DNA of 10,898 nt, taken from contig UQJE01000080.1 of assembly GCA_900541345.1 (NCBI GenBank), positions 1 to 10,898 on the forward strand. Direction: 5' to 3'. The notes under the pieces were generated by a model. The model searched no databases, was not told the DNA's origin, and saw nothing but the letters and a program-made list of their open reading frames with translations. This DNA comes from an uncultured Blautia sp. (GTDB lineage: Bacteria; Bacillota; Clostridia; Lachnospirales; Lachnospiraceae). Shown here piece by piece: positions 1 through 6,797 of this stretch (positions are counted from its first letter, which is position 1; each line of letters starts with the position of its first letter). The position numbers and the translations under genes are program-made.

Positions 1-221
1 CCATTCAGCTCCTCTTCAAAGCCGACTGCCTTTTTTTCAACCTTCTTCTGGCTTTTAAACAGATGCATAATCTTTTCCGCAACTTTTCCGGCAATGGAAT
101 CTACATCTGAAACTCCTTCACCCTGCTTATTCTTTAATAGCTTAATATCTGCCCTCTGGTTTGCACCTTCATCTACAAAATCTACTTTTCTCACTCGCAG
201 ATTTTTTAATTTCTGTGCCAA
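1..221 (-). CDS. XkdF C-terminal-like / scaffold-type phage head protein, 5' part only
   Basis: The gene starts at a TTG (219-221), 7 nt after a perfect AGGAGG (229-234), and is open for 73 codons to the window edge. A nearby ATG in another frame hits an early stop, so TTG is the only good start. The N-terminus contains VDFVDEGANQ, closely matching the 'VDxVDxGANxxAxIxLxK' signature found near the start of the second half of PBSX XkdF-like proteins and of stand-alone phage head assembly proteins. After it the chain becomes charged and probably helical (SQKKVEKKAVGFEEELN), as expected for a scaffold-like protein. In PBSX this part is joined to the protease; here it is a separate gene after a terminator-like hairpin. 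The role in capsid assembly is inferred from family and position. Confidence 0.75.
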   Translation of the reverse strand, partial: MAQKLKNLRVRKVDFVDEGANQRADIKLLKNKQGEGVSDVDSIAGKVAEKIMHLFKSQKKVEKKAVGFEEELN

Positions 222-244
222 TTTTCATCCTCCTTTCATTTTTT

Positions 245-282
245 TGTATAAAAAGAACACCTACCGCCTGGATAGATGTTCT
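245..282 (-). terminator. Intrinsic-terminator-like hairpin between the protease and next head gene
   Basis: On the minus strand a roughly 12-bp stem with two G-U pairs (AGAACATCTATC paired to GTAGGTGTTCT) is followed by TTTTTAT. It lies in the 80-bp gap between the protease stop and the TTG-started gene. It could end part of the transcripts or set gene dosage; the strong RBS of the next gene shows that expression must continue past it. Confidence 0.6.
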
Positions 283-301
283 GATTACCTGCTATTTAAG
301 A

Positions 302-748
302 TTACACTTCTTCTCTGACTGCTTCTCCTTCTATGGAAAACATACTGTATGTTCCATCTTTTACCTTTTCCCATACTTCCGGGTCTGTCACCTTAAATCC
401 AATCCACCAGCCTACAGGAAGCATTCCTTCCGGGATTCCCATTGCTTTCATTTTTTCCTCAGTAAAGACCACGCTTTCTACCAGTACTGCTGCTCCGCCG
501 CGCTGGTGCATCTCCCCACCTTCGCGGTAGAACTCCACAAAACGGTAGGCCGCCTGTTCCAGTTCCTCCGGATCTATCATATCCTGCTGCCAGTCCTCAA
601 GCTGTTCCCCTTCTTCTGTAAGGGAAATGCTCGCCCAGCCAAAAGCCAGCATCTTTTCATCGTCCCGCTTGTGGATTTTAAAGCGGTTCTTATATACCTG
701 ATTTTCAGATTCCGGTATATGGGTAATCATATCTCTAAATCTCTTCAT
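302..748 (-). CDS. XkdF-type prohead serine protease (Peptidase S78_2-like)
   Basis: This 148-aa protein matches the N-terminal domain of PBSX XkdF, a herpesvirus-assemblin-like serine protease that trims scaffold and capsid protein during prohead maturation. Visible features are a first strand with FGWASISL, a helix rich in E and A (EELEQAAYRFVEFY), the probable catalytic His in GEMHQR, a strand AAVLVESVVF, the WWIGFKV strand, and the probable nucleophile Ser in MFSIEGEA near the C-terminus. The start is ATG 748, 6 nt after AGGAGA; the ORF extends 14 codons upstream but those lie in a terminator hairpin and lack an RBS. It is short because the second XkdF half is a separate gene downstream. 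It sits at the usual place after portal and MuF. GC is high (about 55-60% in the middle), unlike the gene before it. Confidence 0.85.
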   Translation of the reverse strand: MKRFRDMITHIPESENQVYKNRFKIHKRDDEKMLAFGWASISLTEEGEQLEDWQQDMIDPEELEQAAYRFVEFYREGGEMHQRGGAAVLVESVVFTEEKMKAMGIPEGMLPVGWWIGFKVTDPEVWEKVKDGTYSMFSIEGEAVREEV

Positions 749-771
749 AGCGTATCTCCTAAAAATGAGTA

Positions 772-806
772 TAAAAATACCACCAAACATTTCTGAATGA
801 TGGTAT
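772..806 (-). terminator. Intrinsic-terminator-like hairpin closing the toxin/immunity cassette
   Basis: On the minus strand an 8-bp stem (ATACCATC paired with GGTGGTAT, one G-U) with a 14-nt loop is followed by TTTTTATA. Its upstream arm touches the stop codon of the 74-aa gene. It marks the border where GC jumps from about 35% to over 50%. Confidence 0.55.
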
Positions 807-1030
807 CAGTACCACAATACTATTTTTTCTTCTGGAGGATTCTCAATTTTTGCAAGACGCCTCAATTCAGATCGAACATGTACTGCAACAAGTGAATTTA
901 CATTTTTATGCTCCATAACCTCTTTATCAAGCAAACTAATTTTCATAAAACCTTCCGGTTCTTTTCCTTCTGGATAATATGCTGCCGAAATATATTCATT
1001 TGTCTTTTTTATATTTTTTAAGATTACCAT
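806..1030 (-). CDS. Unrecognised 74-aa protein in the low-GC MuF-toxin cassette
   Basis: No family could be named with confidence. The protein is small, mixed alpha/beta by eye, without signal peptide, membrane segment or Cys motif. It has two beta-like stretches at the start (EYISAAYYP, GFMKISLLD), a helix near 45-62 (SLVAVHVRSELRRLAK) and an aromatic end (KIVLWY). It starts at ATG 1030; AGGAGG lies 12 nt upstream, which is farther than usual, and no better start exists in frame. It lies 45 bp after the probable immunity gene, shares its low GC (about 35%), and is closed by the terminator-like hairpin at 772-806. By position it is a second cargo gene of the toxin cassette, possibly another immunity protein left from an earlier toxin; that is inference only. 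Confidence 0.75.
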   Translation of the reverse strand: MVILKNIKKTNEYISAAYYPEGKEPEGFMKISLLDKEVMEHKNVNSLVAVHVRSELRRLAKIENPPEEKIVLWY

Positions 1031-1075
1031 AATATTCCAGCACCTCCTTCGGCAAACAGTCTATCTCTCTTGGAT

Positions 1076-1240
1076 TTAAGACAGTTTTTTTTCAATCTGA
1101 TCTGGCCAAACTGTATCTGTTACCGTTCTTCCATCTTTCTTAGTAATGTCCATTTCATATGCTTCCCCATCATTGAAAATTTCAACAATATACGCTGTTT
1201 CTCCACTTTTTAGTAAAACTTTATCAAACATTTCAAACAT
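1076..1240 (-). CDS. 54-aa DUF4926-like protein, probable immunity protein for the MuF toxin domain
   Basis: A small beta-rich protein (MFEMFDKVLLKSGETAYIVE onwards) whose pattern fits DUF4926: 'D-V-L-L' strand, a strand ending VEIFNDGEAYEMDI, then KDGRTVTDTVWPDQIEKKL, equal to the 'dG.ayEvef.DedGrT...l..dqi' ending of that family. DUF4926 genes are often found beside DUF6883 genes, which is the domain at the end of the MuF protein just upstream. It starts at ATG 1240, with GAGGTG 8 nt before it; the TGA stop of MuF lies inside that RBS, so the two genes are translationally linked with only 6 bp between them. A second Met (1231) is possible. GC is only about 32%. The immunity role is inferred from adjacency and family pairing. 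Confidence 0.7.
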   Translation of the reverse strand: MFEMFDKVLLKSGETAYIVEIFNDGEAYEMDITKKDGRTVTDTVWPDQIEKKLS

Positions 1241-1246
1241 TGCTTG

Positions 1247-2527
1247 TCACCTCTTATCAATGTATGCTGATGTTAGTCTCATTTCTGTTGAGTTTTTATC
1301 ATTAATCCATGCGGTTAATACATCAGCTGTCTTTCCGTTAGGTCCTGTAAGCTGCATTTTTACTTCATACCTCATTCCAAATCCAGAATCTCCCTTTTCT
1401 TTTGCTTCAAATTTCGGCAGATTTTCCCGGATATTTTCTATCAAATCCTTATAATTTGACATATCGTATCCCAATGCTTCCTTGAAAGCACGGGCTTTAT
1501 TTGCATCTCCGTCCGGATTTAATGCGTATTTGTTAAACTTCGCTTCAGGTATCACAGCTTCTTCGTATCTTGGTAATTTCATTATACCATCTTTTTCGCT
1601 AGATTCAACATATTTTACCGCGCACGCACACCGCGGGTGCAGCGGAGGAATGGAAGTTGTAACGATTCTTCTTCCAGACTTCGCCGAAAATTCTCCGTCC
1701 ATATCCAGTTCTACCCCTTCCAGGGCACGGCAGGAATAACAAACACCATCGTCTAAGGAAGTAGACCATACTTTTTTCATTTTCGGAAGCCTTCCATCAC
1801 GGATACATTCCCGTACCCCTCTGTCATTGCCTTCGTGGTACGCAGTAATGATTTCCGTTCTGGCTATAGTATCTGCGCGTGTTCGATGCTGTTTGGACGC
1901 ATATTTCGCAGCCGCCTCCCTTGCCTTCTGTTCTATGGATTCCGGCTTCATTCTTGGGTGGTCTGTTGCCAACTGTTCCTTTACATTGTTGTAATATTTT
2001 ATATTCGCCTCTGTCTGTGGTCTGGTAAGCCCTATTACAGGACGTATATAACGAGCAGTTTCATCCGCCCCCATTTTGTAAGTGACAGATTCTCCGAGAA
2101 TATATCGAATTGCCTCTCGCTGTTCCTCTGTCATTCTGGTAATAAGCTGTGCACTCCGGTTTACAATCCAATCCCGCGCCAATTCCCCTGTATCAAAATC
2201 CATTCCCGTTAAAACCGAATTAGAACGGATTCCGGCTACCACTGCCTCTTCCCATACAGGAGTTACTTTCTCAGCTATAAGCTTTGAGTAATCCTGACGC
2301 CATGTTTCCATAATGGACTCTGGCGCTTCTTCATCTACCGCGATCCTCCGGAGTTCCTTATATGTGATCACTGCTGCCTGGTCTCTCCAAAATCTTACCA
2401 GGAAGCGAACAGGTTCCTCTAAAGCAGAATCAAGATATTCCTGAAGTTTATCCAGTACGTCCTGCGATTCTTCGCTTTTTTTAATGGGTCTTGCCCGGCT
2501 TTTGGGTTTCATAAAACGGAATGCCAT
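1247..2527 (-). CDS. MuF-type minor head protein with C-terminal DUF6883-like toxin domain
   Basis: This 426-aa protein has a helical N-terminal portal-associated part (about 20-200), then a Mu gpF domain (about 205-307). That domain shows RADTIARTE, W254 followed by D259/D260, the CxxC pair C263/C266, and the ending PPLHPRCAC with H297, C300 and C302, a likely metal site. MuF proteins are minor head proteins, probably injected or located at the portal vertex. Residues about 322-426 are extra: AVIPEAKFNKYALNP, KARAFKEALGYD, RYEVKMQLTGPNGKTADVLT and a C-terminal RLTSAYI fit DUF6883, a domain seen at the ends of polymorphic toxins. GC drops from about 55% over the MuF domain to about 37% over the tail, a sign of domain replacement. 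It starts at ATG 2527, 1 nt after the portal stop, with an AAGGGA RBS. MuF assignment is firm; the toxin call is family-based. Confidence 0.9.
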   Translation of the reverse strand: MAFRFMKPKSRARPIKKSEESQDVLDKLQEYLDSALEEPVRFLVRFWRDQAAVITYKELRRIAVDEEAPESIMETWRQDYSKLIAEKVTPVWEEAVVAGIRSNSVLTGMDFDTGELARDWIVNRSAQLITRMTEEQREAIRYILGESVTYKMGADETARYIRPVIGLTRPQTEANIKYYNNVKEQLATDHPRMKPESIEQKAREAAAKYASKQHRTRADTIARTEIITAYHEGNDRGVRECIRDGRLPKMKKVWSTSLDDGVCYSCRALEGVELDMDGEFSAKSGRRIVTTSIPPLHPRCACAVKYVESSEKDGIMKLPRYEEAVIPEAKFNKYALNPDGDANKARAFKEALGYDMSNYKDLIENIRENLPKFEAKEKGDSGFGMRYEVKMQLTGPNGKTADVLTAWINDKNSTEMRLTSAYIDKR

Positions 2528-2528
2528 A

Positions 2529-3899
2529 TCAATCCCTTCCCAGCCGTCTCTTGGCTGCTTCTATTTCTTCCTCCTGAAATTCCTCTTCTTTTTGCGCCGG
2601 CGCAATTTCCGGCTGCCTGCGCTGCTTTTCCCGTTCCGGATCCCTTTCTCTGGAATCCGTCCTGTCATTTGTCCTTTCCGGAAGATTTGCAATCTGCCTT
2701 ACATGGTCTTCCAGCGCCTCATCTGGAATCAGGATTCCCACGCCTGTCATATCTTTTATGTAAGCGGCGAGCTTGGAAATATCTACATCTTCTATTTCCC
2801 CATGTACCATTTTGGGATAATCTGTAATCCCTTCAAAATGTTTTCCATTAATATCTATGAGTGCCGGTATCCCCTGACTGTTAAAGGTCTCACAGATAAT
2901 ATCCAGATATGCTCCGATCGCCACGGAAAAAAGCTCTGTTTTATCAGAACTCAAAGCAAAGCTCCCTACCTGCTGATGCCCAAGCATCATAAAATCGGCC
3001 AGAACCGTCATAGCGATACTGGTATTGTATCTCTGGATAATAGCATTGGTATCAAATTGCCGTGTTCCTCCTGTGCTCAGAAGTTCCAGCTTATATCCGT
3101 CAGGAAGGACAACGCCCTCGTACTCATTTCTGCGGATATTTTTCACCATTGCTACCATAGCAGAATACACTTCAGCTGCCTCTTCGTCTTCTTTATCCCA
3201 CAAATCCAGGCCCGGCGGTCCGGTCATAACAGGGAGCCCTGCCAGATCCCTCTCTATGCCTATGGCTTCGATTTCCTGTATGCGTCTCTTGAAATACCAG
3301 CTTCTGTAAGAATTTCTAAGAATACTCCTTCCCTCCGGTTTATCTTTTGTAGATTCCGTCCGGAACAAAAGCCCTTTCTGGATCGGGATCGTTAATAATC
3401 CGTAATCCGGCGGCGGCATCTGTGTCATTCCCAGAAGGTTGTCTTTATCGTCATATTCCCACCTGAAAAGCGTATCCTGTGCACGGATAGGGAGTTTCTG
3501 CCAGCCGATCAATCCGTCTGTATACTTACTGTTTAAGTTACGATTTGCGGATTTTCCATTTCTCCGTTTATAAACAATTTCATGGAAGCTCCAGCCATAT
3601 GGTAAAAAGGATAAGATTTCAGAAATTGTATCTGTCCAGGTACTCTGCATATCATGCATACACTGTTTTACAAACTCTGCTGCCTCTTTATCCTTTGCGG
3701 AATTTCCTCCGGGTTCTATATTCCAGGCAGCATGACGGACAAGCATTTTGATGGCAAACAGGATTGCTCCCACCGTATCGTCATTCCGTTCCATTTCCCG
3801 GTATACTTTTATTCCACGGATCCCACTTAATTCCGGAAGAAACTCCTCCGAAAAGACGCCTTCCCATCGATTCTGTCCGATGCGCCCGTATTCCTTCAT
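2529..3899 (-). CDS. Phage portal protein (DUF935/Mu gp29-like)
   Basis: This 456-aa protein forms the dodecameric portal ring through which DNA enters the head and to which the terminase docks. Typical portal features in order: R-E-M-E-R-N-D-D-T-V-G (about 34-44), the helix AILFAIKMLVRHAAWNIEP, LSFLPYGWSFHEIVYKRR (about 96-112), PIRAQDTLFRWEYD, PEGRSILRNSYRSWYFKRR before the stem, the helix FDTNAIIQRYNTSIAMTVLADFMMLG, and a charged Gln/Glu-rich tail. Length is normal for the family. The start at ATG 3899 follows AGAGGTGAAAGG by a few bases, 13 bp after the terL stop; the TGA is 1 nt from the MuF start. The position between terL and MuF is the standard order. Confidence 0.92.
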   Translation of the reverse strand: MKEYGRIGQNRWEGVFSEEFLPELSGIRGIKVYREMERNDDTVGAILFAIKMLVRHAAWNIEPGGNSAKDKEAAEFVKQCMHDMQSTWTDTISEILSFLPYGWSFHEIVYKRRNGKSANRNLNSKYTDGLIGWQKLPIRAQDTLFRWEYDDKDNLLGMTQMPPPDYGLLTIPIQKGLLFRTESTKDKPEGRSILRNSYRSWYFKRRIQEIEAIGIERDLAGLPVMTGPPGLDLWDKEDEEAAEVYSAMVAMVKNIRRNEYEGVVLPDGYKLELLSTGGTRQFDTNAIIQRYNTSIAMTVLADFMMLGHQQVGSFALSSDKTELFSVAIGAYLDIICETFNSQGIPALIDINGKHFEGITDYPKMVHGEIEDVDISKLAAYIKDMTGVGILIPDEALEDHVRQIANLPERTNDRTDSRERDPEREKQRRQPEIAPAQKEEEFQEEEIEAAKRRLGRD

Positions 3900-3912
3900 A
3901 ACCTTTCACCTC

Positions 3913-5427
3913 TTATTTACCCCAGTAATTTTCTTTTCTAAGTGCATCTGTCGCTTTCTTACTTGGAGCAGTTCCTGTATATTTCTTAATTTTTCCAAGA
4001 TATACAGAAAGGGCAGCAGCGTCCGCCCGGTCCGGCGAATCCAGCCCCCTCTTCTTCATGTCTTCTTTTCTTTCAAGCTCCAGCTTCCCGTTGCTTGCCA
4101 TTCTATATTTTCTCGAAGACAACTGTGCGAACGTCTCACTGTCATCTTCAATCTCAATTTCCTTATTTTCCAAAAGCTCTCTCAACTCTGCCCACATATG
4201 TGTTGTAAGATTATTGTAATGCTCTGCTGCCTCTTTCCCCGCATAAGTATCTGTCTCTATTTTCTCAGCCGCATTAATGGGAATAACGAACATTCTCGTC
4301 AAATGCTGCTCTCTTTTAATTTCTTTCAGACGGTCTGTCACGCCGCCTCCAAGACCAGTATCGTCTATGTTTATGTAAATCCTTCCTATGTAACCGGGAA
4401 ACTCCCGTACTGCTTTTTTATACTCTTTGACCACATATCCGACCGTACTCATAAGGTCCTGCCCTCTGTGTTTTGCCACGATTTTCAGTTTTCCTTTGGC
4501 ATTACGGTAAATAATGGTTTCATCGTCTCCGAACCTTGCTACGTCCACACCGAATATAATCTGTGGGTGCTGCAGTGTTTCCGGAAGCTGATACATTTTA
4601 CTTCCGCAGGCTTCAATCAGGTCTATTCCAATAAAAACATCATCTTCCTGATTTGGAAATTCTCCACGGACACGGACACGAACTACATTGGAATCCCAAC
4701 CATATTTTTTTATCAATGCCTCTATGTTCTGTTTATTTGTTCTTGTACTGTCCATAGAAGATACTGTATGGCATTTATATAATCCCTGATCTCGCGTATG
4801 AGAATCATAAAAAGTACCAGAAGTTCTTGTGGGATTTCCGCACATCAGGAGCTTATTGTTGGAGCCGGACAAAGTTCCCAGGATTGCTTCCATAATCAGA
4901 TCCGCAACGCCTGAGGCTTCGTCTACAATAAAAAGCATATTGTCTTCGTGGAAGCCCTGCATGTTTTCCGGTTTTGTGGCTGTTCTGGCCACTCCAAACC
5001 ACCGTTTTTCCTGTCCTTTCATGTAGACATACGTCTTTGTCCATTTTAAAAGTTCATGGAGCAATTCCGAACACGCCATCCACTTATCAATTTCGCTCCA
5101 TAATACATCATGGAGCTGCTGTTTTGTGGGTGCAGTAGCAACCACACGCGGATAGGGAAAACATGTAATAAACCACAGAAAAGCAACTGCCTCTATACCT
5201 GTCTTTCCGACTCCCTGTCCGGAACGGATTGTCACTTTCGGGCTTTGGGCTAAATCCACCAACGCTTCTTTTTGCCATTTATCTGGTTCAAACCCAAGCA
5301 CTTCTCTGGCAAATAATACCGGATCGTCTCGATATACAGGAATTCTCTTTTTAAAAAATTCCCTCCGCTGGTTCCGGCGATCCGGCAGCAGGACATTCTT
5401 TTGCTCATTCATTATCTGATTTTCCAT
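3913..5427 (-). CDS. terL: Terminase large subunit (packaging ATPase and nuclease)
   Basis: This 504-aa two-domain packaging motor is of usual length. In the ATPase domain are the Walker A RSGQGVGKT (about 68-76), the VVATAPTKQQ strand, Walker B with catalytic Glu in LFIVDEA (about 165-171), and the coupling motif CGNPTRTSG (196-204). The RNase H-like nuclease domain begins with FGVDVARFGDDE (D295), then YINIDDTGLGGG (D355/D356) and ends with SPDRADAAALSVYL (D466, D469), giving the expected acidic cluster. It cuts the concatemer and pumps DNA into the prohead. The 5' end overlaps terS by 23 nt; ATG 5427 and in-frame ATG 5412 are both possible, neither with a textbook RBS, so translation is probably coupled to terS. 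Confidence 0.95.
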   Translation of the reverse strand: MENQIMNEQKNVLLPDRRNQRREFFKKRIPVYRDDPVLFAREVLGFEPDKWQKEALVDLAQSPKVTIRSGQGVGKTGIEAVAFLWFITCFPYPRVVATAPTKQQLHDVLWSEIDKWMACSELLHELLKWTKTYVYMKGQEKRWFGVARTATKPENMQGFHEDNMLFIVDEASGVADLIMEAILGTLSGSNNKLLMCGNPTRTSGTFYDSHTRDQGLYKCHTVSSMDSTRTNKQNIEALIKKYGWDSNVVRVRVRGEFPNQEDDVFIGIDLIEACGSKMYQLPETLQHPQIIFGVDVARFGDDETIIYRNAKGKLKIVAKHRGQDLMSTVGYVVKEYKKAVREFPGYIGRIYINIDDTGLGGGVTDRLKEIKREQHLTRMFVIPINAAEKIETDTYAGKEAAEHYNNLTTHMWAELRELLENKEIEIEDDSETFAQLSSRKYRMASNGKLELERKEDMKKRGLDSPDRADAAALSVYLGKIKKYTGTAPSKKATDALRKENYWGK

Positions 5428-6289
5428 TCCCTGCTTCTGTCACGGCTTCAATCCAATCATCTACCACTTCGTTTGCATTTCCGGCTGCTCCTGCTGTTTT
5501 GACTCTCATCATTTCAATTTTAGCCTTCTGCTCTTCTGTGGCAATTCCCATATGTTCTGATAGCCACTGCAGGGCTTTCATACGGTCTGCAAGCTTGATG
5601 CTGGCGCCGTCTTTTCCTTGTTTTACTTCGGATATAATTGTTCCATCTACATCTGATGATTCCCTGAAAGAGACAGCATTTACTGTCTCCATAAGTGGGT
5701 TCTTTTCTCCTGTGTCGGGATCCTTCGTAAATACCGGTCCATGCATAGACATTACCTGAACCTGTTTCTGCCCAAATTCGACGTAGTCTGTTATATCAGC
5801 AAAAGCAATGTCCATATATTTTTGAAAGATGTCTGACTCAGATAAAAATTCTCTATTGAGACGTTCCTGTTTCAGCATTTCTATCTCCTCTTTTACCTTA
5901 ACATTTCTTAACATTCTGCTGCCGCACGTTGCAGCAGTGTAATAATCTGTTCCAAAAGCTTTCTGATACGCCTTCGTGGCATTAAAACACCGAATATAAT
6001 GGACACAAAAAAGCCGCTGTTTATCAGTCAATTCCGTGTTTTCAATCACAGAATCCACTGCTTCTGCAGCCGGCTCTTTTTTGGTTTCCAATACCTCTTT
6101 TTTCTTCTTTTTTTTAATTGCAACGTTGCACTTTTTTTCTGCAACGTTGCATTCCCATTTATATCGATTTTTCCAGCTTCGGATTGTCCCTACCGGAACA
6201 TTAATCTGCTCCGCAATCTCAATTAATTTCTTCCCGCTTTCAAAAAGTTTCCTTGCTTCCTCCGCTTTCTGATTTGGTGCTCTTGGCAA
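5405..6289 (-). CDS. terS: Terminase small subunit (DNA recognition)
   Basis: This 294-aa protein recognises phage DNA for packaging. Residues about 8-46 form an HTH (EEARKLFESGKKLIEIAEQ then VPVGTIRSWKNRYKW), as in the 'phage terminase small subunit' N-terminal family. A Lys-rich linker (47-75) follows that contains the repeat CNVA-EKK-CNVA. The Terminase_2-like region starts at LTDKQRLFCVHYIRCFNATKAYQKAFG (about 87-113) and continues through SRMLRNVKVKEEIE and the C-terminal oligomerisation part. The start is TTG at 6287-6289, 9 nt after GGGAGG; no in-frame ATG lies nearby. The linker repeat is encoded by two identical 12-bp palindromes, listed separately. It overlaps terL by 23 nt. Confidence 0.93.
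   Translation of the reverse strand: MPRAPNQKAEEARKLFESGKKLIEIAEQINVPVGTIRSWKNRYKWECNVAEKKCNVAIKKKKKKEVLETKKEPAAEAVDSVIENTELTDKQRLFCVHYIRCFNATKAYQKAFGTDYYTAATCGSRMLRNVKVKEEIEMLKQERLNREFLSESDIFQKYMDIAFADITDYVEFGQKQVQVMSMHGPVFTKDPDTGEKNPLMETVNAVSFRESSDVDGTIISEVKQGKDGASIKLADRMKALQWLSEHMGIATEEQKAKIEMMRVKTAGAAGNANEVVDDWIEAVTEAGNGKSDNE
6119..6151. repeat. Two copies of palindrome TGCAACGTTGCA, 21 bp apart, inside terS
   Basis: Copies lie at 6119-6130 and 6140-6151. Each is a perfect 12-bp palindrome and their centres are 21 bp apart, two helical turns, so both face the same side of the DNA. They encode the repeated CNVA peptides of the TerS linker. TerS-binding pac sites are often within or next to terS in pac-type phages, so this is a candidate packaging recognition site; it could also be only a coding micro-repeat. 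Confidence 0.75.
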
Positions 6290-6327
6290 GCCTCACCGCC
6301 TCCCTTTAGTTATTTTGAAACAGGAAA

Positions 6328-6351
6328 GACACCCGGATTATTCCGAGTGTC
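6328..6351 (-). terminator. Hairpin overlapping the stop codon of the RHH gene
   Basis: A 10-bp stem (GACACTCGGA paired with TCCGGGTGTC, one G-U) has loop ATAA that contains the stop codon bases. It is followed on the minus strand by TTTCCTGTTT, a poor but present U tract. It may be a partial terminator between the accessory genes and terS, or an mRNA-protecting stem. Confidence 0.45.
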
Positions 6352-6544
6352 CCTTCTGCTGTTCTATAAATTCCTTCATCATTTGGGTAAGCTGTCCAGC
6401 CGCACTTACACCAGCTTTCTCACATGCTTTGGCAAAGTCGTCTACTACTTCTTTCTTTAGCTTATAAGACTTCGAAACCCAGCCAGCCTTCTTTTCGTAT
6501 TTCTTTGTTGCTATTGTTTGTTTTGATGGATTACCTACTGGCAT
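6338..6544 (-). CDS. Small ribbon-helix-helix (Arc/CopG-like) DNA-binding protein
   Basis: This 68-aa protein has a basic N-terminal arm (NPSKQTIATKKYEKK), then a ribbon strand SKSYKLKKE, helix A VVDDFAKACEKAG, the turn VSAAG and helix B QLTQMMKEFIEQQ. This is the full ribbon-helix-helix pattern of Arc/MetJ/CopG-type dimeric repressors and of many antitoxins. ATG 6544 is chosen because GGAGG is 7 nt upstream; the upstream ATG at 6550 would be 1 nt from it. It lies 49 bp before terS, after two tiny membrane ORFs. It could autoregulate by binding the palindrome in the promoter at 6851-6879, could be an antitoxin, or could be a phage regulator; the sequence does not decide between these. Confidence 0.8.
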   Translation of the reverse strand: MPVGNPSKQTIATKKYEKKAGWVSKSYKLKKEVVDDFAKACEKAGVSAAGQLTQMMKEFIEQQKGHSE

Positions 6545-6629
6545 TGTCATTCCTCCATTTCCAGATAAAACAATATGCCAATTTTACTAATCCAATTGCA
6601 ATAAAGAATATCCCTAATTTCCACAGCAT
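6531..6629 (-). CDS. Possible 32-aa single-membrane-span peptide
   Basis: The reading frame gives MLWKLGIFFIAIGLVKLAYC then FIWKWRNDNASR: one hydrophobic span of about 20 residues with a basic/aromatic C-terminal end. The start is weakly supported (AAAGG only 1 nt before ATG 6629) and the end overlaps the RHH gene start by 14 nt, which suggests translational coupling if it is real. No family recognised. It could equally be leader sequence of the RHH mRNA. Confidence 0.35.
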   Translation of the reverse strand: MLWKLGIFFIAIGLVKLAYCFIWKWRNDNASR

Positions 6630-6632
6630 ACC

Positions 6633-6661
6633 TTTACACAGATGAGCGATTGTGTTATAGT
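6633..6661 (+). promoter_or_regulatory. Candidate plus-strand promoter, convergent with the 43-aa peptide gene
   Basis: TTTACA (6633-6638), 17-bp spacer, TATAGT (6656-6661), each 5/6 to sigma-A consensus. Transcription would begin near 6668 and run into the opposite strand of the membrane-peptide gene. No plus-strand ORF follows, so an antisense RNA is the only evident product. Confidence 0.4.
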
Positions 6662-6667
6662 TATTTT

Positions 6668-6797
6668 AAAGGAAGGGCTTTCGCCCCTCCCGGCTAATTT
6701 AATAGCCTGTCGAGAATCAGTAAGATGATTCCGATTACTAAGTCCGTTATCGCTCCGAGTAGCCAGCTCTTTAAGTCGATTTCGGGCTTTTTATTTT
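6668..6797 (+). ncRNA. Possible antisense RNA to the 43-aa membrane peptide mRNA
   Basis: It would start from the plus-strand promoter at 6633-6661 and could end at a weak hairpin (AAGTC 6773-6777, GGCTT 6785-6789) followed by TTTATTTT. The RNA of about 130 nt would be complementary to most of the peptide gene and to its 3' hairpin, the layout of type I toxin/antitoxin loci such as par/fst or txpA/ratA. Purely predicted from signals. Confidence 0.25.
6671..6690 (-). terminator. GAAA-tetraloop hairpin after the 43-aa peptide gene
   Basis: The minus strand reads GGAGGGGC-GAAA-GCCCTTCC, an 8-bp stem with one G-U pair closed by a GNRA loop, then TTTAAAATAA. It is a compact stable hairpin 3 bp after the stop codon; the U tract is weak, so termination may be partial. 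Confidence 0.6.

Noticed and set aside
2484..3395. Long plus-strand open frame of about 300 codons.
   Set aside because: It is antisense to the portal gene and the end of the MuF gene, has no RBS, and its translation is rich in Cys, Phe and Arg with no domain. It is a shadow of the coding strand, as are the other plus-strand frames, for example at 3748-4782.
6096..6118. A-rich tract in terS (minus strand) as a possible programmed frameshift.
   Set aside because: The run encodes a lysine-rich linker and the frame continues unbroken into the conserved terminase region, so no shift is needed.
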